Source: Closterium sp. NIES-65
Taxonomy: Eukaryota > Streptophyta > Zygnematophyceae > Desmidiales > Closteriaceae
Length of the DNA: 64,000 nt
Reading direction: 5' to 3'
Assembly: GCA_948144175.1 (NCBI GenBank)
Contig: CANXME010000230.1
Span: forward strand, 58,591 to 122,590
Under the pieces are notes generated by a model. It saw only the letters and a list, made by a program, of their open reading frames with translations. It made no database searches and was not told where the DNA came from. Positions within the stretch are counted from its first letter, which is position 1; each line of letters begins with the position of its first letter. A program made the position numbers and the translations under genes. Below, one piece after another: positions 11,201 through 20,396 of the stretch.

Positions 11201-11428
11201 CACGGTGTTGCTGGATGGACAGGTGGAAGGGGGAGCACGGCGGAGAGCAGGACTAGAGGAATAGGAAGGACATGTGTGGCTGATGGAGTCGCAGGCAACT
11301 CACGGCAGGGCGGCAGCAGTCCACACGGCAGCGCTGGTGGGCGGGGTGCTCTCAGCTGCTGCAGGCGGCGGGCTGCTCCCCCCATTGGCTGCCAGCAGGG
11401 GTGATGTCAGCTGGGATGGGACCGCCAT
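5249..11428 (-). CDS. Sugar/H+ symporter, MFS (VGT1 / D-xylose symporter-like type)
   Basis: A twelve-helix sugar porter family carrier, expected to move hexose or xylose with protons across the vacuolar or plastid membrane. Thirteen exons (11304-11428, 11074-11152, 10781-10840, 10376-10442, 9910-10034, 9413-9514, 8794-9225, 7069-7116, 6716-6778, 6444-6524, 6159-6257, 5594-5731, 5249-5392) all end in GT-AG introns and join into 521 codons without a break, giving 520 aa. Family signatures in order: GGVLFGYDIGATSSALLSLK, GRLVYG, APMYIAETSPPAIRG, WLPPSPRWLLLRAQQ, QPSVLYY, DRWGRRPLL, SEVFPLPVRGRA and PETRGLQLEEIEAK. The plant relatives with this exact set of motifs are the VGT1/At5g17010/XYLT group. 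The long loop in exon 7 is enlarged by a Glu/Gly-rich insert. I chose the ATG at 11428 because the ~25 codons upstream look non-coding. Most introns are filled with tandem repeats, described separately. Confidence 0.93.
5829..6017. repeat. 16-bp minisatellite in symporter intron 11
   Basis: The unit GTGGGCACAGAAGCAT (or GCAG) repeats about 12 times. The period is not a multiple of three and there are no stops on either strand, so it makes spurious reading frames. Confidence 0.95.
6107..6166. repeat. 30-bp direct repeat abutting the exon 11 splice donor
   Basis: Two copies of a 30-bp unit containing GACGTCACATGGCTAGCAGA are followed by a partial third copy (GACGTGACCTGG) that contains the exon 11 donor at 6157-6158. 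Confidence 0.85.
6377..6443. repeat. 16-bp minisatellite that includes the exon 10 splice donor
   Basis: Four units of the type CACGAGCCCTGGTACC end at the exon 10 boundary (6444). On the gene strand each unit carries a GTGGGT- or GTGGGC-like donor, so the exon end is followed by a ladder of near-identical donors. Confidence 0.85.
6958..7085. repeat. 17-bp minisatellite overlapping exon 8 and its donor
   Basis: The unit GGATGGAGGCACCTGGA is repeated about seven times. On the gene strand it reads CCTCCATCCTCCAG|GTG, identical to the last bases of exon 8 plus its GT donor at 7067-7068. The array thus consists of tandem copies of the exon-intron junction. Confidence 0.93.
7181..8021 (+). mobile_element. 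5'-truncated LINE (non-LTR retrotransposon) 3' end with target-site duplication
   Basis: A plus-strand reading frame from about 7194 encodes the zinc-binding tail that follows plant LINE reverse transcriptases: CPHCGEFETMEHCLFSC (C-x2-C...H-x4-C), followed by IHQIWAERCHCVFRGK. Downstream are a 3' UTR with five 35-bp repeats and a terminal A-tract (8012-8021). The segment is flanked by a 12-bp direct repeat, AGAGGCAGGCGA, at 7169-7180 and 8022-8033, the expected target-site duplication. It sits in symporter intron 7, opposite to the gene. No RT or endonuclease domain is present, so it is a dead-on-arrival copy. Confidence 0.88.
7728..7905. repeat. 35-bp tandem repeat in the LINE 3' UTR
   Basis: About five copies of a 35-bp unit containing GGAGTCTTGCAAGGGGGGCT. 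They lie between the zinc-finger frame and the poly(A) of the LINE and so were probably part of the element. Confidence 0.9.
8058..8667. repeat. 32-bp minisatellite, about 18 copies, each with a CACGTG G-box
   Basis: A poly-G run (8067-8087) is followed by about 18 nearly identical 32-bp units that include ACCACGTGCCACGCTTCTCC. Every unit carries a palindromic CACGTG. Neither strand has a stop in any frame of the unit, which creates 180-270-codon artefact frames on both strands. It lies in symporter intron 7, just downstream of the LINE insertion. Confidence 0.95.
9755..9902. repeat. GGCAG pentanucleotide array next to the exon 5 donor
   Basis: (GGCAG)n with GGCGG variants, roughly 28 units, ends about 8 bp from the exon 5 donor GT at 9908-9909. 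Confidence 0.93.
10281..10380. repeat. 28-bp tandem repeat that includes the exon 4 splice donor
   Basis: GTGTGGTTACCGAGAGGGGC recurs with 28, 28 and 29 bp spacing (GGTTACC at 10285, 10313, 10341 and 10370). On the gene strand each copy reads CCTCTCG|GTAACC, the same as the true exon 4 end at 10376. Four equivalent donors therefore stand in a row. Confidence 0.93.
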
Positions 11429-11964
11429 GGCGGGAAACGCGTCTTCTACGCCCTGTGGGAGATGGGGTCGCATGGAGAACGGGCAGTTGGACATGGCGTG
11501 CGCGGCGCGGACATGTGGGGTATGAGAGAGCATGAAATATGCATAATGCGGCGACGACGAGCGCGGTATGCGAGACCGCGGTCAATGGCGGCGACGGAGG
11601 CAGCGTGCAGGAGGGGGGAGAGCGTGGTCAGCAACTTTCTCGGTTGACTGCGCACACTCGATGGACGGCAATCCGACGGCACAGGACGCCAGAGAACAAC
11701 GGGCGCGTGGCGCAAACGAATACTATTCAGCGCCTACGCACTTTGGCGGAGCGGCCGTCCTCGATGCCGCGCGCACTGGAATCCGCTGCCGACGCGCGCG
11801 GCATTACTCGCTGGCGGTGAGACGCGCGGCGGGAGTGACAGCTTGAATGCGACGGGACGAACGGACGCGGACGAAATGACACGTCAGACGATCGCAGTGG
11901 ACTACCGAGAGGGCGCGAGGCGGAGACGGCAGAGAGAAAGCGCTGCGTGCTGTAGGCGGTGGCC
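11429..11964. promoter_or_regulatory. Divergent intergenic region between symporter and the next plus-strand ORF
   Basis: 536 bp separate the minus-strand symporter start from the plus-strand ORF at 11965, so this is the only space for both promoters. It is GC-rich with many GCG/CGC steps. I see no clear TATA box or repeat. Confidence 0.4.
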
Positions 11965-12327
11965 ATGGCTGTGCGGGGAGTGGAGCTTTACGGTTACGAG
12001 CCAGGCTCGCACCGCATTCCACGCGACTTGGCTGCCTACCACGTGAACAAGTGGCGCGCTGACGCTGCTTTGGTTTGGGTAGGATTGGAGGAAAACAACA
12101 GCCTCCTCAGCCAATGGTTGCGAATATCTACACCGAATACAGAAATACAGTTCATGGACTGTGTCTGTGATTTCCTCGTTAGTGTGGAACCCGGTTGTCC
12201 CAATGATATTCAAAAGAAGGCTGAAGCATTGCAGGTGCGCAAACGAAATCTTGCAGGAGATGCACTTGGAGTCGAGAAGCGAGGTTTTGTAATCTCAAGG
12301 TTCATTTCTTGGCGGGAACGCCTCTGA
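11965..12327 (+). CDS. Hypothetical protein, 120 codons
   Basis: The ORF starts at ATG 11965 in a good context (GTGGCCATGG) and encodes about 120 aa beginning MAVRGVELYGYEPGSHRI. Composition is protein-like and balanced, unlike the repeat-derived frames nearby, and Trp, Tyr and Asn are well represented. I recognise no family. A strong donor-like CAG|GTGCGC occurs at about 12231-12240, so the last third could be intron and the protein could be part of a longer split gene, but I found no convincing downstream exon before the next gene starts. Confidence 0.4.
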   Translation: MAVRGVELYGYEPGSHRIPRDLAAYHVNKWRADAALVWVGLEENNSLLSQWLRISTPNTEIQFMDCVCDFLVSVEPGCPNDIQKKAEALQVRKRNLAGDALGVEKRGFVISRFISWRERL

Positions 12328-12594
12328 CTGGTTCGAGGCCATTCTGACCATCTTCTCGCATCACCCTCTCTGGTCTGCTCCGCCTCTCAGCACTTGAATT
12401 CGTCATTTCTGAAGCAACTTCGAATTCTAGGCTCCTAGTCGCAGGCTCGATCAACGCTCGTGCTTTTCCCCGCGGTTATGGCGATAGGACGGCGCGTGTA
12501 ACGTACCGCTTTGCCGCTGTTAGTCCGCCGTAGAAAGAAGTTTCCGGTTGTAGCGCGACGAGCGGCGAGCAGGGCGGGGCGCGAGGGCGCGCGG

Positions 12595-14596
12595 ATGGCG
12601 TCGGGGGAGGGCGACGAGGTGGCGGGCGGGCGCGCGTGCTACTTCCATCGCGACCTCAAGCGCGGCAGCTACGGCGGTGACGTCAGCTGCCTGCAGGAGT
12701 ACCTTCGCACTGAGGTGCGCCCTGTAGCCCTTACAGCCCGTAGAGATCATAGTGACCATAGAGACCGTGCAGACCATGGGGCATACTGATGCACCAAGGT
12801 GCGCATGCGGGTACGGAGGTGCGCGCATAGAACAGCGTTTGGTCATCGCGGCGAATCGGTTTCGTGCATGCGCTGATGCTCTGCGTCGCGTCTTACTCGT
12901 TTCTAACTCGCTTGTTTTCAGAGCCTGTACCAGGCCGTGTCGCTAAGAGCCTGTGGTCGTGTCCGACGTGGCAGGGATTCTTGTACGAGGAGCCGTCGGG
13001 GTACTTCGGCACGGCAACGGAGGAGGCCGTCATCAAGTGGCAGGTATGACGTCAGTAAACGGCAACTGTGAGGTCATCAAACGGTGCGCAGCAGTCCTTT
13101 CATCGCCACGTCCGCATATGGCTGTCTAGTCCCCTCCCACCCAGCGCTACGATCCTTCCCCCTTCACCTGCATTAGCTCTTGCCCCTCGTCTCCGCCTCT
13201 GCACTTTCCCCCCACAGACGAGCAACGCGCTGGTGCCGGCGCGCGGCATAGTGGGGTACTCGTCGCGCGTGGCGTACGCGCGGAAGCACGGGCTGCCCAC
13301 CACGGAGCAGCTGCGCGCCATGGAGAAGGCCGCCGAGGTGCGCCGGCCTGCCATGCGCTGCTGTACCATGTCATGCCATGTCATGTTGTGCCGTGCCGTG
13401 CTGTGCCATGACGGTGCCTTTCCATGCCATGCCATGCTAATCGTGCCGTGCTTTTTCTGTGATCCATGATGCATATTTGTCCACTGTGCTTCAGGAAGTC
13501 GCTACCCCAGAACCATGCATCTGTCCTCTTTCCATTTGCCCCAAGTCATTATGCTATCCACTTTGCCAAATTCTCACTGCGGCTCCCTCCCCTCCTCGTC
13601 CTTATGCCTGCGGCAATCCGTGTCCTCTCCACCCCCTCGTGTCCGACTCGATGACGCCCGCCCGTTGCCCGTTGCCCTGCGGGTGGAGCAGGGGTGTGAG
13701 GTGCGGCGGTGCATAGAGATCGATGCGCACAAGCGGAACGGCATGGAGCTCTGGGAGCGATGCCTAGCGTGCGTTCCTCACTCACCTCCCCTCCCCTTGC
13801 TCTCTCGTCCCCCCTCGCACCCCCTCCCTGCCTCCCCCCTCCTCTCGCTTTGCCCCTCTCCGCTGCTCCGCGTGTCCATCTGCGCACCACCCCTTGCCCC
13901 CCACGCCTGCTCTACTGCTTGCTTGCGTGCCTACACCTGTGCTGCACGCTTCGCACTCCATTCCTCGCGCCGCCTGCTGCTGTGCTCTCTGCTTCAGGCG
14001 GACAAGAAGGCGGAGGTGATAGAGTTCTGTTGTGAGCTGGTGGGAAACCAGGAGATTTTCCGCACCAAGCGGTGCAAGTGCGTACTGCACTCTCACGCTC
14101 ACCACTCTCACGCTCACCACTCTATCCGTGCCTCCGTTTCACATGCGCTTTGCTGGTCACTTTCTGCCGCTTGCTGTGTGTGTCTCGTCCTGCTTTCTCA
14201 TCGTGCGAGCATTCAGCCTATTGTGGGACCGTGACATGTATGACCTCCTTGGTCCTCACCTTGCCCTGCTTGTCGCTGTGCCTGTTCCGCGGCTGGCAGG
14301 GAGGACGCATCCCTGGCTGATCGCATGCACCTCTGCAGCGAGGCGTGCCAAATGGCGGTCAGTGAGGCGTGTGACAAGGTGAGCTTATGGCGCTGCTGCC
14401 GTTTGCTTCTTATGGTGGATTGTGTCTTGTTTTGTAGTGAGATCAGGTTGCCTCTGGATAGTGACCCTGCCATTGGTTTGTTCTCTTTCAGGCCTTTCCA
14501 ACGAGCCAAAACAGTGACTACAAGAAGTGCCTCAGCCTTATACCAAGAAATTGCCTCGACGCATGTCGCAATATTCTTAAATCGAAAGACAAATGA
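12595..14596 (+). CDS. Small protein with peptidoglycan-binding-like domain and Cys-rich tail
   Basis: Seven exons (12595-12714, 12975-13043, 13218-13337, 13692 to about 13773, 13998-14077, 14300-14378, 14492-14596) encode roughly 217 aa. Exons 1-3 form a PG_binding_1-like three-helix fold: DVSCLQEYLRTE, GYFGTATEEAVIKWQ, then GIVGYSSRVAYARKHGL. This is the usual pattern (x-V-x-x-LQ-x-x-L ... G-x-F-G-x-x-T-x-x-A-V-x-x-(W/F)Q). The C-terminal half (exons 4-7) has about ten cysteines, including CCEL, CSEACQMAVSEACDK and NCLDACRNILK, which look like paired, possibly disulphide or metal-binding positions. There is no obvious signal or transit peptide. The exon 4 to 5 junction is uncertain: the best-looking donor gives the wrong phase, and an in-phase GTTCCT donor is weak. 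The domain in plants occurs in plastid proteins such as pTAC5; the function of this one is unknown. Confidence 0.75.
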
Positions 14597-14664
14597 CACA
14601 CCTAACTACCTCCACTAGGTGTAGTTTAACCCATTATGTAGCGAGCTATTTTAGCATAGTCTTT

Positions 14665-15072
14665 CTAGTCTCCAAATGACATTTGCTTTCTTTTGTTGCG
14701 GTTATTGACAGTAGAAACTAAGTATTTCCAAATACGCTTTTTACCCTCGTATATTGTATCGAAACGAGGCGGAGCCCCCGCCAGACGCATCAGGTCTTGC
14801 TGCAGAGGGAGATATTTCCGTCCCCAGAATCCAGGAGCTCGCGGCTGTTGGCGTAGCAGACCGCGCCATCTGTCCGCTGCACTTTCCACGTCGAGCAGTT
14901 GCCAAATGGCAGCCCATATCCCTGCATCAACGGCTTGGTTTGCCGCTCTGACGACCGTCGTTGAGTCTTCGTCGAGTCGTCGCCAACTTGCGAAATCGTC
15001 GCGAACCGACCTTCCTTCCGCCTGTCCTCTCCCCGCCTTCCACCTTTTGCATCCTCGCAACTCTGCCTTCAC
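14665..15072 (-). CDS. Possible minus-strand exon or ORF, unrecognised
   Basis: An open frame of about 135 codons with protein-like composition (for example LRQQPRAPGFWGRKYLPLQQ and YEGKKRIWKYLV) and a basic tail. No ATG stands at its 5' end; it opens just after a stop, so it would have to be an internal or 3' exon or a chance frame. It lies in the gap between two plus-strand genes. No family is recognised. Confidence 0.25.
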   Translation of the reverse strand: MKAELRGCKRWKAGRGQAEGRSVRDDFASWRRLDEDSTTVVRAANQAVDAGIWAAIWQLLDVESAADRWRGLLRQQPRAPGFWGRKYLPLQQDLMRLAGAPPRFDTIYEGKKRIWKYLVSTVNNRNKRKQMSFGD

Positions 15073-15306
15073 TCTTCACTTGAGACGCATTCATCCATTC
15101 AGTTCAGAAGATCCATTCCCCAGGAGCTCCGCCGGCATCCCAGCACTTGCCCGGCTTGTGCTCTGGCGTCTCTGATCACCGTCCAGGGCAGTACTAAATC
15201 TAGTTTTAGGTATTCATTCCGCTTGAAACTGATAGTAATAAAGGGTACTTGTTAGAGAGGATTTCAGCTGAACTTCTCTATAATAGGTTGCTAGGTCGTC
15301 GTCGCA

Positions 15307-18300
15307 ATGGCATCAGCGGCGTATCATGCGTCATTAACAGCAAATGGCATTCGATGCGCCACTGACGGCGCAGTAAAGCTCTCGCAATCAAGGCGGTGCT
15401 CGTTTTCCGGCGCCAGTCGTATCGACGGTGGGCTCCCATGCCGTCGAGATCACGCCAGCCCGCGCGGAGTCGCCGTTCGAGCGTCGGTCGAAATGACCGA
15501 AGCGGAGAAAGAGGGTTGGCGGAAACGGCGGGTAGGCATCGCTTACTTAAGAAATATGTGCATACGTGTAGCCATCTCGTCTCTCTGAAAGTTTTTTACG
15601 ATTGTCACCATTCTCATGCGTACAACTTCTTATAGTTCCTTGGAAGCTATCACTTCAGTGAACGAGAACTATCAATACCTTGTGCCGTTTTGACGGCGGT
15701 TATCCGTTGCATACGAAACCCCGCGTGTGTTAATCGCTAGTTCACGTCGTTGTTCGTCCGGGACTCCCCGCCGTTTGGTGCTCTGATGCCATCAGAACGA
15801 GGCAGCGGAGGAGGCGGCGCAGAAGGCGGAGAAGGAGGCGGAGGCGGCGGAGGCGGGCGCGGTGGACGAGTGGCGGTGGACGCTCAATTGGAACCACATC
15901 CTGCCCAACCTCATCGTCGGCTCCTGCCCTCGCTCGCCGGACGACGTTGTCAGTCCCTCTCCCTTCTTGGCCTCTTCTCACCGCTCTGCTGAGTGCTACC
16001 CTAACTGCTGGCATGACTGCCGCCTCTGCCGCTCTGCTCGTCGCCGCTGCTCGCAGCAACCGTGCCCCACGGCACCAGGCAGCGGTATCTTTGTTCATCT
16101 CCGTTCCAGCATGCGCTTGTCCCGCTCGCCCCTCTTTGTCCTTGTGTCCCCGCGTGTCTCCGCGTGCCTCCGTGTGCCCGTGCTCATCCCTCCGTGTGTC
16201 CCTCCGCATGCATCCGTTGCCCGGTTCATCTCTCCGCGGCCGGCAGGACCGCATAGCGGACGAGGCGGGGGCGACGGCGATCCTGAACCTGCAGTCCGAC
16301 CTCTGCTTCGACGCGCTGCAGGTGCGTCACACACCCCCACACAGGTCAGTGCCGCCACCCCCACACACTCACTGCCAACCCCCCACGAGCTGGTACGTGC
16401 CGAGGTGATGCATGAGGTGATGCATTCAATCGAGCACCACACGCGGGAACGATAAGGATCATACGCTTTCAAAGGAATTCAGACGAAATCAACGCAAATG
16501 AGGAAGTACGAATTAGCTTTCCTTGGTTTCTAGGCGCAAGCAGAAACCGAGATTCGCGCCCTCAACCAACCTGTGAAGTTGCAACCCCTGCTCTCCTCTT
16601 CACTATGGCTCGTGTGGTGCTTGCCCCACTCACTCTTGTCCTGGCTGTTCTGCGTGCTGTGCTGCGTGTGCTGTGCTGTGTTATTGCGGTGCGGTGCGGT
16701 GCTGCTGGGTGATGCTGCATGGTGTGCGGTGGCTATGGGCACATCAGATTCCGTTTGAGAGCATTCGGGCGCGGGCGGTGGAGCGAGGGGTGCTGCTGGC
16801 GCGAGTGCCAATCAGAGACTTCGACCACGGCGACCAGGTGCCACCACACATACACCCCTGTCTCCCTCCTCCTCTCCACTGCTCTGCTCTCAGGCGTGCT
16901 CATGTCCCTTCCCATTCCTTCCCACCTTCCACTCCTCGTATTGCCGATCCAATCTCCACATTCCACTTCAAAATCTGGTCTCATTATTGCACCCCCTCCC
17001 CCTCCTCCACACACTCACCCCCTTGCTCTCCCTCCCTCCCCCCTCCTCCCGCCCTCTCTTCCCTCCCCCCCGGCCTCTCCATGGCTCCACCCTCCTTTCG
17101 CCCCTGTGTGCTTGCCAGGCGTTCATGCTACCGGAGGCGGTGCGGGTGGTGAACGTGCTGCTGCACCGCGGGCACACGGTGTACGTGCACTGCACGGCGG
17201 GCATCAACCGCGCGTCGCTCACGTGCGTGGCGTACCTCTACTTCGTGCAGGGGCTGCGCCGCGACGAGGCTGTCACGCTCGTCAAGAATGCTCGCCCCAT
17301 CGCGCACCCGTACCTGGACTGCCTGGCGGACGCCAAGCGGCGGCTGCTGGAGGGGCGGCAGGAGGAGATGACGGCGCTGGCCACTCAGATCTACGAGCAG
17401 CGCAACAACGGGGGGCACACCGGCTCCGCCACCTCTGATTGGTCCGCCGCCCAGGTGGGGGCGGAAGGGGACAGGAAGGAAGGGGAAGAGAGGGTGGGGA
17501 GGTGTTGCGGGCATGCCACGTGTTGCTCAGCATCTGCCGGCTGTGCTCTTCCCTCGTTGCAGACCTGTTGTCCCCACCAGCTGGTTCCCCTGCCCCCTTT
17601 TCTCATGCTCTCTCCACCCGTTATGCCCATCCTTGCGTTGCCCGCTCCATTGTGTTGCCCCTCCCGTGCCCGTCAGACGACTGCCATAGCAGCATCCTTC
17701 CGCAAGTTCCTCGAGGTCGACAATGTGAGTGCCGCCCTTCCCGCCCTCTCCTAGTGCCGTGCTGCCCGCCCTCTCCTAGTGCCGTGCTGCCCGCCCTCTC
17801 CTAGTGCCGCCCTGCCCGCCCTCTCCTAGTGCCGTGCTGCCCGCCCTCTCCTAGTGCCGCCCTGCCCGCCCTCTCCTAGTGCCGTGCTGCCCGCCCTCTC
17901 CTAGTGCCGTGCCGCCCGCCTCGCATGTGCTCCCGGCTATTTCAAGGCTTGCTGTGGTGCATGCACCTCCCATCGCTCCCTGCATCCCCACCCAACACAC
18001 ACAAGCACACACACACCTGCTGGAGCACACCCAGGCACACACATACACCGTCACGCACGTGCGCATGCACATAGCGACAATGCACTGCAAGTTGTTGCTG
18101 CGCGCATGCCTGATGGTTTCCACAGCAAGCAAGCCAAACTGGACGATCCTCTGACGCCACCCTTGGTGCTCCCCTGCCCTGCCATCCCCCCACCTCCCAG
18201 GGCCTGCTGTCCATGGAGGACGACCTGGCAGCAGCGGCAGAGGCGAGGCGGCAGCAGCAGGAGGAGGAGAGCGACGACGAGCGCGGCGAGGCCGTGGCAG

Positions 18301-18653
18301 CGGAGATTGAGCGGCTGACAGGGGAGCTGCGGCAGCAGCGGGAGGAGATCCAGCAGCTGCAGGCGGCGGCGCGGCAGTGGAAGCTGCAGAAGGAGCAGGC
18401 GGAGGGCATGGTGCAGCTGCTGCAGCAGGAGCTGGCCATGAAAGACGCTGCCGCTGCTGCTGCCGCCGCGGCTGGCGCTGCAGCAGGAGGGGGAGCTAGC
18501 AGCTTGAAGGTGGCAGGGAGCACCACCAATGGAGTTGCTGTGGTAGCGAGTGTGGAAGGGGCCAATGGTGTTGCCAATTCAAAGCCCGTGGGATCTGCAA
18601 AGTCTGCAAGTGGCCCACCAGAGTCACTCAAGGTTGCTGAGGATCTGGTGTGA
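15307..18653 (+). CDS. Plastid dual-specificity phosphatase, SEX4/LSF2-like, with C-terminal coiled coil
   Basis: Seven exons (15307-15531, 15796-15948, 16247-16321, 16748-16837, 17119-17454, 17677-17724, 18201-18653) join in frame to about 459 aa. The first ~60 residues are Ser/Arg/Ala-rich with few acids, like a chloroplast transit peptide. The catalytic part matches plant glucan phosphatases: NHILPNLIVGSCPRSPDDV, ATAILNLQSD, VPIRDFDHGD (acid Asp about 175-177) and VHCTAGINRASLTCVAYLYF (Cys206, Arg212, the CX5R loop). These enzymes remove phosphate from starch in the plastid. The glucan phosphatase loop is usually C-x-A-G-x-G-R; here the last Gly is Asn. There is no carbohydrate-binding module after the catalytic domain. 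Instead exon 7 encodes a Glu/Gln coiled coil (roughly residues 316-385) and an Ala/Gly-rich tail. Activity on starch is inferred, not shown. Confidence 0.88.
17725..17914. repeat. 25-bp minisatellite starting at the exon 6 splice donor
   Basis: About seven copies of CCTAGTGCCGTGCTGCCCGC plus CCTCT. The first, diverged copy (AGTGCCGCCCTTCCCGCC) begins three bases into the intron, inside the donor GTGAGT. Confidence 0.9.
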
Positions 18654-20006
18654 ATACAAGCACTAGTTTATTATTGCATTGTTTCCTAACGAAGTGTCAT
18701 TGAGTGCCTAGGATCAAGGGGAGTCGTTCTGTTGTGTAATAGTACGTACGTGCACCAGCTGGAAAGAATACTCCATTCCTGGAAAATGCATGTGTTGGCG
18801 GCTCAATGTTTTCTGAGTTGGAATGAGGAGTCGATACGATGTATAAGCAAAGATATAACATGTTATTGCCCAGTGTGTGCTGACCAATGATATTCTTTAT
18901 TTGTAATGTAAACTTAGCATTTCCCCTGGACTGCAAAGCTTCTTCCTGCTCCATCACCTCCTTGTTTCTCGGGATTCCTGAAACTAACCTACTGCTGAAA
19001 GTTGTCCCTATGTGTGGAAGCGTGGCTGGTGTGGCTGTTCTAAGCTGGCAGAGAACCCATCCACATGGTCTGGATCTGATTTGTTGCGATCAGTGCCGAC
19101 CGCTAAATCGAAGCTTGCACATTCTCGCGGTGGACTTTTGGCGATTGGGAGCAAACGCGACAAAACAAATCAATTTCGGTTCGGTGGATGAGAGCAATGG
19201 CTGGCTGCAGCCAAATGGGCCTGGACGAAGTGTGACACGGAGCCTTCCGGTTCGCTCGTGCATATGCTTTGGTGCAGAGAGGGGCAATTTGCTCGGCGGG
19301 CGGGCCGCCCCTTTCCCACACAGCGGCAACTCCAAGGTGTTGCGGAAAGTTTATGCGCTCGTGGTCGCGGACTTGCGGAGCGGAAAGGAGCCTCTCCTTC
19401 CCCAGCATTGTGCTCATACTGAATCACAGGAAAGGAGCCTCTCCTTCCCCAGCATTGTGCTCCATCAATTCCCCCCATCCATCACCATCTTCCCAAAACA
19501 CCCGTTTCCGGGAAACATTGGAACAGTGTTACCCTTCTCCGTGACCGCTGCTATCCAAGCCCTTCCAATCCCATCCACAACCCCACCAGCAACTACCTGA
19601 TGCTCGTTAGAGCCCCTCCCGGTTGCCTTGTGCTCTGGGACTATAAGCTAAAACTCATTTCGCCAGAGGTTCGTTCGTTTCGTCACGCGTATCCCGTGCC
19701 TCTAACCCGCAAATGGTTACCTCACCTTTTGTTTGTTTTGTAACAGGGGGGGGTTGCCGTGCTTGTCTCCTTCGTGTGTTCAATGTTACTACACGACCAC
19801 TACAGTAATGAATCAGGCGTGCACATCAATTATTCCTCGAGGTGAGAAACAACTAACACAACATAGACATCCAATCAACAACTCCCACCTGGCCCCCCAT
19901 AGCAACACAACACACGAAACGAAACACACTGAAATGGGCACAATGTTTGATCACTGGGGCCCTGCAAAATTCACTCGACACTTTGCTCTGGCTGCTCCAC
20001 CCCCTC
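18654..20006. other. Intergenic region, no gene seen; contains a 34-bp direct repeat
   Basis: AT-richer than the flanking genes. A 34-bp sequence containing GGAAAGGAGCCTCTCCTTCC occurs at 19382-19415 and again at 19429-19462; its first 20 bases are nearly palindromic. A plus-strand open frame at 18887-19600 has no recognisable domain and biased composition, so I do not call it. Confidence 0.5.
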
Positions 20007-20396
20007 TCACAGACGCATCCATTCAGCTGCATCCACATAGCCGTCCATCACGGCGCCCACCCCGGCATCAAGCAGCTGCTGACGGCGGGACGGGCGGGTC
20101 ATCCAGTCGGGCAGCACACGGCCCCGCGGACGAGGGGTCTCGGGAGTGGGGGTTGCGCCGGGGGAGGGTACGGGCTGCGGCGCCACGTTGAGATTGAATC
20201 CCGGGCTCGCCCGCTCCATCCGCGCGATTATGATTGGATTGCGGATGTCGAAAAGAGCGCACAGATCGCGCGGAGTGATGCGGGTGGCCCGGGCGTAGCC
20301 GATGAGCATCTCGCACGCCGCACGAGCAGTGCGGCGCGCTTCACGGCACACGGGGTCGGCGTCGTCGTAGACGGCCTGCATGGTCGTCGGCGCCTG
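20007..20396 (-). pseudogene. In-frame continuation of the transposase after a single TAG
   Basis: The transposase frame continues for about 129 codons after the TAG without another stop, to 20007. It includes a helical, protein-like segment with ARAACEMLIGYARATRIT and LFDIRNPIIIARMERASPG, and then a Pro-rich part. Many Tigger-like proteins have such a helical C-terminal tail. This suggests the TAG is a mutation in a longer gene, or is read through. The stop context is TAG CAG GCG. Confidence 0.55.

Noticed and set aside
18887..19600. 237-codon plus-strand frame after the phosphatase
   Set aside because: No domain, no recognisable start context, composition like untranslated DNA, and a 34-bp direct repeat inside it.
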